Assembly: GCA_001797335.1 (NCBI GenBank)
Contig: MGPE01000008.1
Location: forward strand, 62,001-126,000
Reading direction: 5' to 3'
From: Deltaproteobacteria bacterium GWA2_38_16
GTDB taxonomy: Bacteria; Bdellovibrionota; JACOXK01; 2-02-FULL-40-11
Length of the DNA: 64,000 nt
Shown here: positions 1-7,372 of the stretch, piece by piece
How the letters are laid out: each line of letters starts with the position of its first letter
Numbering within the stretch: position 1 is the first letter of the stretch
Translations under genes and position numbers: made by a program
Notes under the pieces: model-generated
Told to the model about the DNA's origin: nothing
Seen by the model: only the letters and a program-made list of their open reading frames with translations
The model's database searches: none

Positions 1-69
1 TTAGTTGTGTATGATCAATGTGCGGGCAAGAATTGTTTAATAAAGAATCAAATACGGTAAATCCACACT

Positions 70-95
70 GTCATCCCCGCGAAAGCGGGGATCTA
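70..95. repeat. GTCATCC...GGATCT palindromic element, copy 1
   Basis: This 26-bp element has the ends GTCATCC and GGATCTA around a perfect CCCCGC-GAAA-GCGGGG hairpin. The same 26 bases recur at 61347-61372 inside actB. It lies just upstream of the promoter of the first gene. It resembles dispersed REP-like palindromes, and no transposase accompanies it. Confidence 0.8.
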
Positions 96-112
96 GAAAG
101 TTCTTGAAGTTA

Positions 113-140
113 TTGACAAAAGCATTTTTTTAGCATAAAA
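113..140 (+). promoter_or_regulatory. Putative sigma-70 promoter of the 235-1149 gene
   Basis: A perfect -35 box TTGACA lies at 113-118. A weak -10 (CATAAA at 134-139, or ATAAAA at 135-140) follows after 15-16 bases. It is the only promoter-like pair between the repeat at 70-95 and the gene at 235. Confidence 0.4.
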
Positions 141-158
141 GAGCCTACCTTTGAAAGA

Positions 159-180
159 TGGCATGGCTTTTGCGATGCCA
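159..180 (+). promoter_or_regulatory. Leader hairpin upstream of the secreted-protein gene
   Basis: The inverted repeat TGGCAT/ATGCCA has an inner GC/GC pair and a TTTT loop, separated by a G-G mismatch. It would lie in the 5' untranslated RNA, about 55 bases before the start codon and upstream of the AGGAGG ribosome binding site near 222-227. It could stabilise the mRNA. There is no T-run, so it does not look like a terminator. Confidence 0.35.
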
Positions 181-234
181 CACATAAACCACCCCTCAAC
201 ACGTGTTTTAAAGGGAAAATAGGAGGAAAAAGTA

Positions 235-1149
235 ATGAAAAAGTATGTGGTATTTAGTTTCTTAATGATTGTGGGCTTAGTAAGCTCCTCAGTGTATGCT
301 TTGCATCCTGGATCTACAACGTCTAAGGAGCAACCAGTGGCTCCTCAAGCAAGTGCTCCAGTAGCTACTTCTCAAGCTGCTGTTCCCGAGGTTAAAAGTC
401 CTTGGTCTGGCTCTGTTAAAATTGAAATGGAAAGATCTACGGATAAAAAACCTTTAGCAGCATTAAAAAATAGAACCAGCGTAACTTTAGGAAGAACATT
501 GTTTGATGATGTAAGTGTAAACTTAGCTATTCTTTTAGATAATAAGTTTACAGCAGATACTGCTAAACAGGGAGTTAATCGATACTTTACGACAAAAGAT
601 CCATTGTTGTATGTCAGTAAAGGCAAGGTAGCAGAAGTTCTAGGGATAAATATCTCAGCAGCGCCTTTCCAAGTTTGGTTACCCATCACAGAAAATAGCA
701 GACGTAATGGTGATGAAAGAAATCCCCATAATGGGATTTATCGTTCTGCAATTCTTTTAACAAAAGATATTGGAGCGTGGTCATTGGCTTCTTTAAATCG
801 TGTTTCTTATTTTAATTATCGGAGACAATTTTCTGCAGATGGTTCAGAAAATGCTCGTTTTGGGATGCTCAATGAGTTAGCTGCTTCTTATAAATTATCG
901 GAAGTTGTGGCTTTATCTTCTGTGGTTGATTTTGTAAGTGTTGAAAGTCGAGATCTTGGAAAGACAGCACTGGATTCTACCTTAGAATGGTCACCTTCTC
1001 TAGATTTAACGCCGGCACAGAATTTGGAAGTTTCTTTAGGAGTCACATTAACAGCTCCTAATAAAACTCCTCGTCGATATTGGGAAAGTGCTGAGTCTCG
1101 AATTGCTAATACGAGCAGTGGATTAGTAGTCAGTTATAAATTCCTTTAA
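235..1149 (+). CDS. Secreted protein, probable outer-membrane beta-barrel, unknown function
   Basis: The 304-aa product begins with a clear signal peptide (MKKYVVFSFLMIVGLVSSSV, then YALH). A Pro/Ala/Gln-rich linker follows at about residues 27-55, and then a region of alternating hydrophobic and polar residues that fits beta-strands. The protein ends in Tyr-Lys-Phe-Leu, an aromatic C-terminal strand of the kind seen in outer-membrane barrels. I recognise no named family. The start is well supported: an AGGAGG site sits 7-8 bases before the ATG. The gene stands alone, with its own leader and a strong terminator at 1187-1223. The barrel assignment is inference from composition and the C-terminus. 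Confidence 0.7.
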   Translation: MKKYVVFSFLMIVGLVSSSVYALHPGSTTSKEQPVAPQASAPVATSQAAVPEVKSPWSGSVKIEMERSTDKKPLAALKNRTSVTLGRTLFDDVSVNLAILLDNKFTADTAKQGVNRYFTTKDPLLYVSKGKVAEVLGINISAAPFQVWLPITENSRRNGDERNPHNGIYRSAILLTKDIGAWSLASLNRVSYFNYRRQFSADGSENARFGMLNELAASYKLSEVVALSSVVDFVSVESRDLGKTALDSTLEWSPSLDLTPAQNLEVSLGVTLTAPNKTPRRYWESAESRIANTSSGLVVSYKFL

Positions 1150-1157
1150 AAAAAGGT

Positions 1158-1184
1158 GTCATCCTGCACTTGATGCGGGATCTA
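1158..1184. repeat. GTCATCC...GGATCT element, copy 2 (diverged)
   Basis: The ends GTCATCCTGC and GCGGGATCTA flank a different centre (ACTTGAT). It shares its termini with the other copies in the window. It lies between the stop codon of the preceding gene and its terminator hairpin. Confidence 0.6.
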
Positions 1185-1186
1185 AG

Positions 1187-1223
1187 AAAAAGCCGTTTCT
1201 CAAGTGACAGAAACGGCTTTTTT
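1187..1223 (+). terminator. Rho-independent terminator
   Basis: A 14-bp stem AAAAAGCCGTTTCT / AGAAACGGCTTTTT with an 8-base loop is followed by T residues. It ends the transcript of the secreted-protein gene at 235-1149. The next reading frame can be extended back to a GTG inside this hairpin (1204), which argues that the real start of that gene is further downstream. Confidence 0.85.
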
Positions 1224-1248
1224 GTTTATGATGTGTGTGATGAAGCAT

Positions 1249-1644
1249 ATGAAAAAAATAGATCATATTGGTATTGCGGTGTCTAATTTAAGTGCTGCGA
1301 TAAAGACCTATGAACTTTTGGGTTTTAAAATAGAACATAGGGAAGAAGTCACAGATATGAACGTCCGAGTGGCCTTTTTACCCATTGGAGATACTCGATT
1401 TGAACTTTTAGAACCTTTCTCAAAAGATTCTGTAGTGGCAAAATTTATTGAAAAAAGAGGTGAGGGTATTCATCATATTTGTATTGAAGTGAAAGACATT
1501 CAAAAAGCATTACAAGACTTAAAAGATAAAAATATTAATTTAGTATATGACGTTCCCAAAAAAGGGGCCAATAATACCCTTATTTCTTTTATCCACCCTA
1601 AATCGAGCCATGGACTTTTAATTGAGTTATGTCAGAAATGTTAG
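1249..1644 (+). CDS. mce: Methylmalonyl-CoA epimerase (VOC superfamily)
   Basis: The enzyme interconverts (2R)- and (2S)-methylmalonyl-CoA in propionyl-CoA/succinyl-CoA metabolism. From the ATG at 1249 the product is 131 aa, close to the family's usual length of about 135. It starts with the characteristic KKIDHIGIAV strand (metal-binding His). It has the second VOC half at GEGIHHICIEV and ends with LLIELC, which supplies the final metal-ligand Glu. An in-frame GTG at 1204 lies within the terminator stem and adds residues not found in the family, so 1249 is preferred; an ATG at 1240 is also possible. No mutase or carboxylase gene is adjacent. Function is assigned by family resemblance. Confidence 0.82.
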   Translation: MKKIDHIGIAVSNLSAAIKTYELLGFKIEHREEVTDMNVRVAFLPIGDTRFELLEPFSKDSVVAKFIEKRGEGIHHICIEVKDIQKALQDLKDKNINLVYDVPKKGANNTLISFIHPKSSHGLLIELCQKC

Positions 1645-1679
1645 CATCTGAACCTTTTTGAACAGCCTGACAAAAATAG

Positions 1680-2060
1680 CTAGTTTTGTTGAATATATTT
1701 AGTGATCAGCTTTTTGTCTTGAGTAGAGAGATTTACAAATTTTAACCCAGACCCGGCACGGGGTTGTGTAGTAGTGGTATTTGAAAAAATAATATCACTT
1801 TGTACACAAATCAGTCTTGAAGATTTTGGAAGTGTAAATTTTAAAATAGAACGATCTTTGCACGAAGGACTTTCTATTTTCTTTTCTAGAAAAATGCCCC
1901 CTTCACTAATGTCTGTAGCTTTATATAAGAAATAATAATCACCTTTTTCTTCTCTAACCCAAATATTGACAGGAACTCTTCGAAAAATACGCCGATCCGA
2001 TTCTTTTTTGGCTGATTCTTTTTTAACTACGCCTTTTTTAGATGAACTTTTGCTTGCCAT
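1680..2060 (-). CDS. PilZ-domain protein (probable c-di-GMP receptor)
   Basis: This 126-aa protein has a Lys/Ser-rich N-terminal tail of about 20 residues. A PilZ domain follows, with the RxxxR-type motif in RRIFRRVPV and the DxSxxG motif in TDISEGGIF. Both are the known c-di-GMP contact elements, so nucleotide binding is likely. There is no fused output domain, so it may act by protein-protein contact on motility, secretion or a synthase. A GAGGG-like ribosome site precedes the ATG. It is monocistronic, divergent from the rhomboid gene, with a promoter at 2113-2140. The target is unknown. Confidence 0.82.
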   Translation of the reverse strand: MASKSSSKKGVVKKESAKKESDRRIFRRVPVNIWVREEKGDYYFLYKATDISEGGIFLEKKIESPSCKDRSILKFTLPKSSRLICVQSDIIFSNTTTTQPRAGSGLKFVNLSTQDKKLITKYIQQN

Positions 2061-2112
2061 ATGAACACCCTCTTAAAAAATGCATACAACACACAACGCC
2101 TAACTCTTTAGT

Positions 2113-2140
2113 ACTGTAACAAAGTGGTCAAAGTTGTCAA
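2113..2140 (-). promoter_or_regulatory. Putative promoter of the PilZ gene, with a motif shared with 36597-36613
   Basis: On the minus strand TTGACA (2140-2135) and TACAGT (2118-2113) are 16 bases apart. The top-strand 17-mer GTAACAAAGTGGTCAAA at 2116-2132 recurs with 15 of 17 identities at 36597-36613, also upstream of a minus-strand gene. That suggests a common promoter context or operator. Confidence 0.45.
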
Positions 2141-2408
2141 GTTTGAAAAGAATTTTTGCCAATTCCTTGGCATTTTTACAGACTTTTGTTACCATAAGTA
2201 CGAAAGTAGCGATTCCTTTGATTTTATAAACAGCAAGGAGTGTGCCATATTTAATGGAGGTTAAGAAAAGAGACTAAAATCTTAAAATACTTGAATTAAA
2301 TAAAGAAGTTAAGAATATTTTTGAAAGCTATAAATATGAACTATTTTGAGAGGAAAATCTGTAAAAGGTCTAAACGTAGTGTAAATATTTCATCTTATTT
2401 TTAAATAT
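2141..2408. other. AT-rich intergenic region with one small hairpin
   Basis: This lies between the divergent PilZ and rhomboid genes. It holds an inverted repeat TGCCAA-TTCC-TTGGCA at 2157-2172, flanked by T-runs on both sides, which could act as a weak terminator-like hairpin. The rest is AT-rich, and I see no convincing gene or promoter in it. Confidence 0.35.
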
Positions 2409-3107
2409 ATGTATCGTCAGTCATTACAAGGAACTTTTGTGGGGAGAATGACCCCCATGGTAAAAATTTTAATTATCATCAATTGCACTGTCTTTATTTT
2501 GCAACTGATTTCTGAAAAAATAATCGGTTTTGACCTGACTCTTATCTTTGGGTTAGTGCCTGTTTCTATCACAAAACGATTATTTTTGTGGCAGTTTTTT
2601 ACCTATTTATTCTTTCATGGTGGCATTATGCATTTGGTATTCAATATGCTGGTGTTATGGATGCTGGGGGGAGAAATCGAAGAGAGTGTTTTTTGGTCAA
2701 AAGGATTTTTAAAATATTACTTTATTTGTGGAGTTGGAGCGGCGTTATTGAATGTGTTATTTTCGTTGCACTCAGAAGTTCCTATTATTGGAGCTTCAGG
2801 GGCGATTTATGGAATTTTAGTGGCCTATGCAGTTTTTTTTGGAAATCGTCAGTTGGTTTTATTTCCCTTTCCTGTGTTGGTTCGTGCAAAATATTTTATT
2901 TTAGTCATTGTGGCCATTGAACTCATTTCTTCTATTTTTTATACCACCGATGGAATTGCACATGTAGCCCACTTAGGAGGGATGGTGGCTGGATATATTT
3001 ATATTATGTATAGAATTCAAGGCCCCAGACAGATGTGGAAAAAATTTATTCCTCGATTGCCTACGAAAAAACCAAAATTTCGGATTATTGAAGGTGGACA
3101 AAATTAA
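2409..3107 (+). CDS. Rhomboid-family intramembrane serine protease
   Basis: Rhomboids cleave transmembrane helices within the inner membrane. The 232-aa product has about six hydrophobic segments. The catalytic serine is in GASGAIYG after transmembrane segment 3, and the catalytic histidine is in AHVAHLGG in the last segment. The conserved HGGIMHLVFNM loop, with the His/Asn that stabilise the transition state, lies near residue 70. It is compact, with no cytosolic domain beyond a basic C-terminal tail. The ATG at 2409 has no obvious ribosome site; the ATG at 2457 would remove 16 residues and leave the fold intact. Substrate unknown. Confidence 0.88.
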   Translation: MYRQSLQGTFVGRMTPMVKILIIINCTVFILQLISEKIIGFDLTLIFGLVPVSITKRLFLWQFFTYLFFHGGIMHLVFNMLVLWMLGGEIEESVFWSKGFLKYYFICGVGAALLNVLFSLHSEVPIIGASGAIYGILVAYAVFFGNRQLVLFPFPVLVRAKYFILVIVAIELISSIFYTTDGIAHVAHLGGMVAGYIYIMYRIQGPRQMWKKFIPRLPTKKPKFRIIEGGQN

Positions 3108-3143
3108 AACTTAGTGTTAAAAACAACTATCAGTTTAAAGTTT

Positions 3144-3209
3144 GTCATCCTGAGCGAAGCGAAGGATCCCATAAAAGAGATTCTTCGACTCTTTGAGTCT
3201 CAGAATGAC
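3144..3209. repeat. Long GTCATCC...AATGAC element
   Basis: A 66-bp imperfect palindrome opens with GTCATCCTGAGCGAAGCGAA and closes with CTCAGAATGAC, the near-complement of its start. The same bipartite form occurs at 27483-27538, and half-elements occur at 34545 and 35673. It sits between the rhomboid gene and the small gene at 3255. RNA from it would fold into a long hairpin. Confidence 0.75.
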
Positions 3210-3254
3210 TGTTTTAGGAAATAACTATTCTTTAAAAAGGGGGAATTACAAAAC

Positions 3255-3443
3255 ATGACAAAAGTAGATAAATTAACTGAAAATTCAGATGAAAAATTAT
3301 TGGATAAAAGAATTATTCAAAGAAATATCACCAAAAAATTAATTTCAAAAGAGGACTATAAGGCCTATCTTTCAAAATTGAAAGATGAGTCTGATCAGTG
3401 TGAATCTGCGACGGTAGAAGAAGACGATCCTGCTCAGGTGTAA
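3255..3443 (+). CDS. Small charged protein, unknown
   Basis: The 62-aa product is rich in Lys, Asp and Glu and has no signal peptide or membrane segment. It has one Cys near the C-terminus. An AAAAAGGGGG ribosome-site-like stretch precedes the ATG. The stop and the next start overlap as TAATG, so it is translationally coupled to the heme-motif porin that follows. I recognise no family. The coupling suggests co-expression with the outer-membrane protein but says nothing about mechanism. The good ribosome site and tight coupling argue that it is real. Confidence 0.55.
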   Translation: MTKVDKLTENSDEKLLDKRIIQRNITKKLISKEDYKAYLSKLKDESDQCESATVEEDDPAQV

Positions 3444-4708
3444 TGAAAAAAATATTTTCCCCTCTGGTTGTTTTGGCTTTTTTGCTTCAAACAACATTTC
3501 TTTTTGCTCTTCCTAAATATTCACTTCAAGAAAAAAAACGATGCTATAGCTGCCATTTTAATAAAAATGGGGGTGGCCCTTTAAATAAAGAGGGGAAATA
3601 CTATAGTGAACATCGAAGCTTTGAACCTCTATCTGAAAAAGTAGTTAAAAAAGTGATTGTAGCCAAAAAAGAGCAACCTCAAAAAGAGAAAACCAAAAAA
3701 GAAGCAGTAGAAAAAGTTATTCCAGAAGTTGAAATTATTGAAGAAAAGCCTTCGGTCGTTGCCGTAAGAGAGGTTACTCTTTTAGATAAAACCAATCTGA
3801 GTGCTGATATTTCAATGGCTTTTATGGTGAGTGAGTCTAAAACGGATCCCCAAAACTTTTATTTAATGAAAGCAGAGCCATTGGTAACAACTCAAGTGGC
3901 AAAAAATTTTTTAACGGTGTTTGGATATAATTTTGCAGCTCCTATCTTAACTGCTTATGGCCAATATAGTTTTGGAAAATCGTATGTTCAGTTAGGGTCT
4001 TTTCATATTCCCTTTGGGCTGGATGTATTGGATTATAATAATGTTATTTCTACGTATATTAAAGAAAACTATGATTTAGCTCTTGATACCCGAGATGTGG
4101 GAGTTGAAATTGGGAGTCGAGAAGATTTTTATGGCAGAGTGGTCATTGCAAATGGTGCAAGAGATCCTAGGGATCGCTCAGCTCTTATCAGGCCTTCTTT
4201 TGATCGAGACTTGGGATATTTAATAGATGGAGGCTATCAGGGAATATTTTATACCGTTCCCTTTTTATTGGGGGCTTCATACTTGGTGGAAAAAAGAATT
4301 CCTCCGGGGCTTCCTGTAAGAGGAATCCCCTCTAATCCTACCAGTGGTTTGCGAGCAGTAACTCAGCTTTTTGGGCTTTATGGGCAGCTCAATTATAAAA
4401 AATTTGGGATGTTGGGTGAATTTGCATTTGGCAGGCACACGCCAGTTCGAGGAGATCGTTCTTACGGATTTTATTTAAAACCTTTTTACAATATTCAAAA
4501 TAATTGGAACGCCGCTTTAAGGGCAGAGCTTTTTGCCAGAGACCGTCAGTTTTTAGGGGATAGTCTTATGCGATATGTTTTATCAACGGAGTATCAGTTT
4601 TCAAAATATGTTTCCATTGAGCCCATGTATCGAATTAACCTGGAACTGGGCAATCTTGCTCACGTCAAAAATAATGATGCCATTGTTTTGCTAGCCATGA
4701 AATTCTAG
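3443..4708 (+). CDS. Porin-like outer-membrane protein with N-terminal heme motif CYSCH
   Basis: The 421-aa product has a signal peptide (residues 1-23), then a single c-type heme motif CYSCH (near residues 34-38). A Lys/Glu-rich linker spans roughly residues 70-105. A long beta-rich region follows with porin-like repeats (strands such as YGQYSFGKSYVQLG and MLGEFAFGR) and the protein ends in Met-Lys-Phe, a terminal aromatic residue typical of barrels. Heme attachment is predicted from the motif only. One heme tethered to a barrel by a charged linker is unusual and would suit electron entry or exit at the outer membrane. It is coupled to the 62-aa protein upstream and ends at a terminator. Confidence 0.7.
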   Translation: MKKIFSPLVVLAFLLQTTFLFALPKYSLQEKKRCYSCHFNKNGGGPLNKEGKYYSEHRSFEPLSEKVVKKVIVAKKEQPQKEKTKKEAVEKVIPEVEIIEEKPSVVAVREVTLLDKTNLSADISMAFMVSESKTDPQNFYLMKAEPLVTTQVAKNFLTVFGYNFAAPILTAYGQYSFGKSYVQLGSFHIPFGLDVLDYNNVISTYIKENYDLALDTRDVGVEIGSREDFYGRVVIANGARDPRDRSALIRPSFDRDLGYLIDGGYQGIFYTVPFLLGASYLVEKRIPPGLPVRGIPSNPTSGLRAVTQLFGLYGQLNYKKFGMLGEFAFGRHTPVRGDRSYGFYLKPFYNIQNNWNAALRAELFARDRQFLGDSLMRYVLSTEYQFSKYVSIEPMYRINLELGNLAHVKNNDAIVLLAMKF

Positions 4709-4709
4709 C

Positions 4710-4735
4710 GTCATCCCGGGCTTGACCTGGGATCC
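4710..4735. repeat. GTCATCC...GGATCC element (diverged centre)
   Basis: The element starts two bases after the porin stop codon. Its arms GTCATCCCGGG and CTGGGATCC flank CTTGAC. It shares its outer ends with the other dispersed copies. Confidence 0.6.
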
Positions 4736-4750
4736 ATTTTCAAAAAATAC

Positions 4751-4781
4751 GAATGCATTTTCCTCTTGCATTCTTTTTTTT
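4751..4781 (+). terminator. Rho-independent terminator
   Basis: The stem GAATGCA / TGCATTC has a 9-base loop and is followed by eight T residues. It ends the transcript of the 62-aa gene and the porin-like gene. Confidence 0.75.
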
Positions 4782-4790
4782 GTTCTTATA

Positions 4791-4814
4791 ACTTATATAA
4801 GTGTTTATATAAGT
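4791..4814 (+). promoter_or_regulatory. Tandem palindromic 12-mers, candidate operator
   Basis: ACTTATATAAGT (4791-4802) is a perfect 12-bp palindrome. It is followed with no gap by GTTTATATAAGT, which differs at two positions. Two adjacent palindromic boxes about 50 bases before a ribbon-helix-helix gene is the usual arrangement for autoregulation by that family. The binding itself is inference. Confidence 0.45.
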
Positions 4815-4866
4815 AATCTGAGATCTCCATTTTTATGGGAATGACAGAAGAAAGGAGAATGTGTGC

Positions 4867-5184
4867 ATGACGAAACAAAGTGATGAATTTGAGGCTAGTA
4901 ACTTAGCGATGGCTGAGGATTCAGGATTGGTGGAAACTTTATACAGTCGAAGACCAATAATGCTTTCCAAAAGGAGAAAAAGAAAAGGATTCAGAAATGG
5001 TCGAAGGAAAAGACCAAAACATTATAAATTAGTGTGTATTTCTCTTTATAATCACGACATTGAAAAGCTAGAAGGGCATGTGCAGGCGCTTAAAAAGAAA
5101 GGGCATACGAAGGCTAATAAATCTCAAGTCATTCGTTTTGCGATTGATAAGGTGCCAGTGGTTAAAATGCCCAAAGCCTACTAA
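4867..5184 (+). CDS. Ribbon-helix-helix-like DNA-binding protein
   Basis: The 105-aa protein has an acidic N-terminus, a very basic patch (KRRKRKGFRNGRRKRPK, about residues 35-51), and a C-terminal segment with the outline of a ribbon-helix-helix fold. A beta-strand KLVCISLYN is followed by helix DIEKLEGHVQALKKKG and helix NKSQVIRFAI. The ATG at 4867 is chosen because AAAGGAG at 4851-4857 is nine bases away. The upstream GTG at 4861 would be only three bases from it. A tandem palindrome upstream suggests autoregulation. The 3' end overlaps the end of selD by three bases, convergently. Targets unknown. Confidence 0.6.
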   Translation: MTKQSDEFEASNLAMAEDSGLVETLYSRRPIMLSKRRKRKGFRNGRRKRPKHYKLVCISLYNHDIEKLEGHVQALKKKGHTKANKSQVIRFAIDKVPVVKMPKAY

Positions 5185-6227
5185 ATAAATTGAATGACGG
5201 AAGGAGTGCCTTCATAAACTTCGCCAATGATCTGAGCTTCCTTAAGATTGGCAGTGTGAAGTTTATTGAGTAGAGAGGGAGCTTCTTCTTTGGGGAGAGA
5301 GATGAGAAGTCCCCCTGAGGTTTGGGGATCAAAAAGAATGGCTTCAAATTCTTCTGCACATTTTTTTTGAAATTCAATCATCCCTTTTACATATTCACGA
5401 TTGGTTTTATTGGCGCCAGTTAAATATCCTTTCTTGGCAAATGATAAAGCCTCTGAATATAGAGGTAAGCGATCGCTGTAAAATCGAAGGGAAACGTGAC
5501 TGGCATCGGCCAATTGGTAACTATGGCCAGTTAATCCAAATCCGGTAATATCAGTACAGGCATGAATGGTAAAATTTGCCATGGCTTCAGCAGCACTTTT
5601 ATTTAAAAGTGCCATCCAGGTGCACACTTTTTCAATAGTCTCTGAAGAGGCTTTTCGTTTTTTAATGGCGGTAGTGATAATGCCTGTCCCCAGAGGTTTT
5701 GTAAGAATGAGTTGATCTCCCACTTTGGCGCCTTTATTGGTATAAATTTTTTGAGGATGAATGATCCCTGTAATAGACATCCCATATTTTAATTGGTCGT
5801 CTTGAACAGAATGACCACCGAGAATGACAGTATTGGCTTCGTGAGCTTTGTCGTGTCCTCCTTGTAAAATTTTTTGTAGAGGTTCCAAAGGGAAGTCTGT
5901 CGGAAAAGCACAAATATTTAATGCGGTTAAAGGTGTTCCTCCCATAGCATAAATATCTGAAAGAGCATTGGCAGCGGCAATTTGGCCAAAGACATAGGGA
6001 TCGTCCACAATGGGAGTAAAAAAATCAACGGTTTGAACCAGGGCGAGATCTTGAGAGATTTGATACACCCCCGCATCATCTGAGGTTTCGGTGCCAACGA
6101 GGACGTTGGCGTTTCTACTCAAGGTCAGAGAACGGGTTAATTGCCGCAACACCGTTGGGCTTAGTTTTGCAGCTCAACCCGCACATTTTACTTTTTGTGT
6201 GAGCTGCCAAATGTCTTTTTTGGTCAT
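5181..6227 (-). CDS. selD: Selenide, water dikinase SelD, itself a selenoprotein (UGA at codon 18)
   Basis: SelD makes selenophosphate from selenide and ATP, the selenium donor for selenocysteine and selenouridine. Reading from the ATG at 6227 gives 348 codons with one in-frame TGA at 6176-6174. The context is VKCAGUAAKLSP, exactly where SelD enzymes carry the catalytic Cys or Sec shortly before the essential Lys. A SECIS-like hairpin lies 13 bases downstream of the TGA. Without read-through only a 323-aa fragment lacking the active site would remain. The rest matches the family (TSDDAGVYQ, TVDFFTPIVDDPY, ALSDIYAMGG, ITGFGLTGH, DPQTSGGLL). The start overlaps the nadA stop as ATGA, which supports the longer reading and indicates an operon. 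Sec insertion is inferred from sequence. Confidence 0.93.
6143..6160 (-). promoter_or_regulatory. SECIS-like hairpin of selD
   Basis: Minus-strand GCCCAACGGTGTTGCGGC folds as GCC/GGC and CAAC/GTTG with one bulged C and a GGU loop. The loop G lies about 21 bases after the UGA, inside the 16-37 base range known for bacterial SECIS apical loops. The GGU loop matches the type recognised by SelB. Confidence 0.7.
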
Positions 6228-7300
6228 GATTTTATTTCTAACATTCTCTGAAGTGCTTTTTTGGCATTTTCTTTAATATGAGAGGGGACGGTAATGCGAT
6301 GTACTTCAGAAGTTTCTAGATGATCCAGTGTCCACAAGAGATTTTGAAGATTAATTTTATACATATTGGGACAAAAAGAACGTGCCATGCCAATAATTTT
6401 TTTATCTTGATTCCAAATGTCTAAGTTCATGGCATGGTTAATTTCTGTTCCCACAATAATGGTTGAATCTAGGGGAGCATTTTCGACATATCGTTTAATA
6501 AAGCTTGTAGAGCCACATGCATCTGCCATTTCAACTATTTCTCGGGTGCATTCGGGATGAACAACGACCAAGGCATCTGGATATTTTTCTTTTAAAGTAC
6601 GAATATGTTCTGGTTTAAAAAAAGTATGGACATGACAATAGCCTTTCCAAAGAATAAGACGGGCTTTTGAAATTTCTTCTCGGGTATTTCCGCCCAGTTC
6701 AAGAGTAGGATCCCATACAATCATGTCATTTTCTGTGAGCCCCATCTGAAGAGCAGTATTTCGGCCCAGATGTTCATCGGGGAAAAAGAAAATCTTTTTA
6801 GCAACATTTTGATAGTAAAATTGAAAAAGAGGGGCAGCATTAGAAGAGGTGCACACAGCACCATCGTATTTTCCACAAAATGCTTTAAGGCTTGCTGTTG
6901 AATTCATATAAGTAATGGGGATAATTTTTTCAGTGCAAATAGACGTGATTTCTTCCCAGGCTTGTTCAACATCAAAAGAATCCCCCATATCGGCCATGGG
7001 ACAACCGGCAAACAAATTGGGAAGATATACTGTTTGATCTTCTCGAGATAAGATGTCTGCGGATTCTGCCATGAAATGAACTCCACAAAATATAATGTGT
7101 TTTGCGGTGGATTGAGCAGCTTTGGCAGATAAATCTAGGGAATCACCTTGAAAATCAGAGTGGCGAATAACGTCATAGCGTTGGTAGTAATGGCCCAAAA
7201 TGACGAGATCTTTTCCATACTCTTTTCGTTTAGCATCAATAGCCGTATGAAGATCTGCGGTAGGCATTTTTAAATATTTTTCTGGTAAATAAGAGGCCAT
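6224..7300 (-). CDS. nadA: Quinolinate synthase A
   Basis: NadA condenses iminoaspartate with dihydroxyacetone phosphate to quinolinate, the NAD precursor, using an oxygen-sensitive [4Fe-4S] cluster. The 358-aa protein has the expected three cluster cysteines in FCGVHFMAE (Cys72), VHPECTREI and SFCPNMYKI. It also has the conserved GHYYQ and MNSTASLKA segments. Its stop overlaps the selD start by four bases (ATGA), so the two are probably one transcript. nadB and nadC are not in the window. No functional link between NAD synthesis and selenophosphate is obvious from the sequence; both enzymes are redox-sensitive. Confidence 0.95.
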   Translation of the reverse strand: MASYLPEKYLKMPTADLHTAIDAKRKEYGKDLVILGHYYQRYDVIRHSDFQGDSLDLSAKAAQSTAKHIIFCGVHFMAESADILSREDQTVYLPNLFAGCPMADMGDSFDVEQAWEEITSICTEKIIPITYMNSTASLKAFCGKYDGAVCTSSNAAPLFQFYYQNVAKKIFFFPDEHLGRNTALQMGLTENDMIVWDPTLELGGNTREEISKARLILWKGYCHVHTFFKPEHIRTLKEKYPDALVVVHPECTREIVEMADACGSTSFIKRYVENAPLDSTIIVGTEINHAMNLDIWNQDKKIIGMARSFCPNMYKINLQNLLWTLDHLETSEVHRITVPSHIKENAKKALQRMLEIKS

Positions 7301-7372
7301 AGGTGTGCTCAGACTATATGATGGGCTTTTTTTGTTGTCAAGAAAGCGGCCAAAAGTGTAAACTTTAGAATA

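Noticed and set aside
1204-1248. Upstream extension of the methylmalonyl-CoA epimerase gene to a GTG.
   Set aside because: It begins inside the terminator hairpin of the previous gene and adds residues absent from the family.
2254-2349. A 32-codon frame with one internal TAA and protein-like composition between the PilZ and rhomboid genes.
   Set aside because: In AT-rich DNA a short Lys/Glu/Asn-rich frame is expected by chance; there is no ribosome site placed for it and no recognisable motif.
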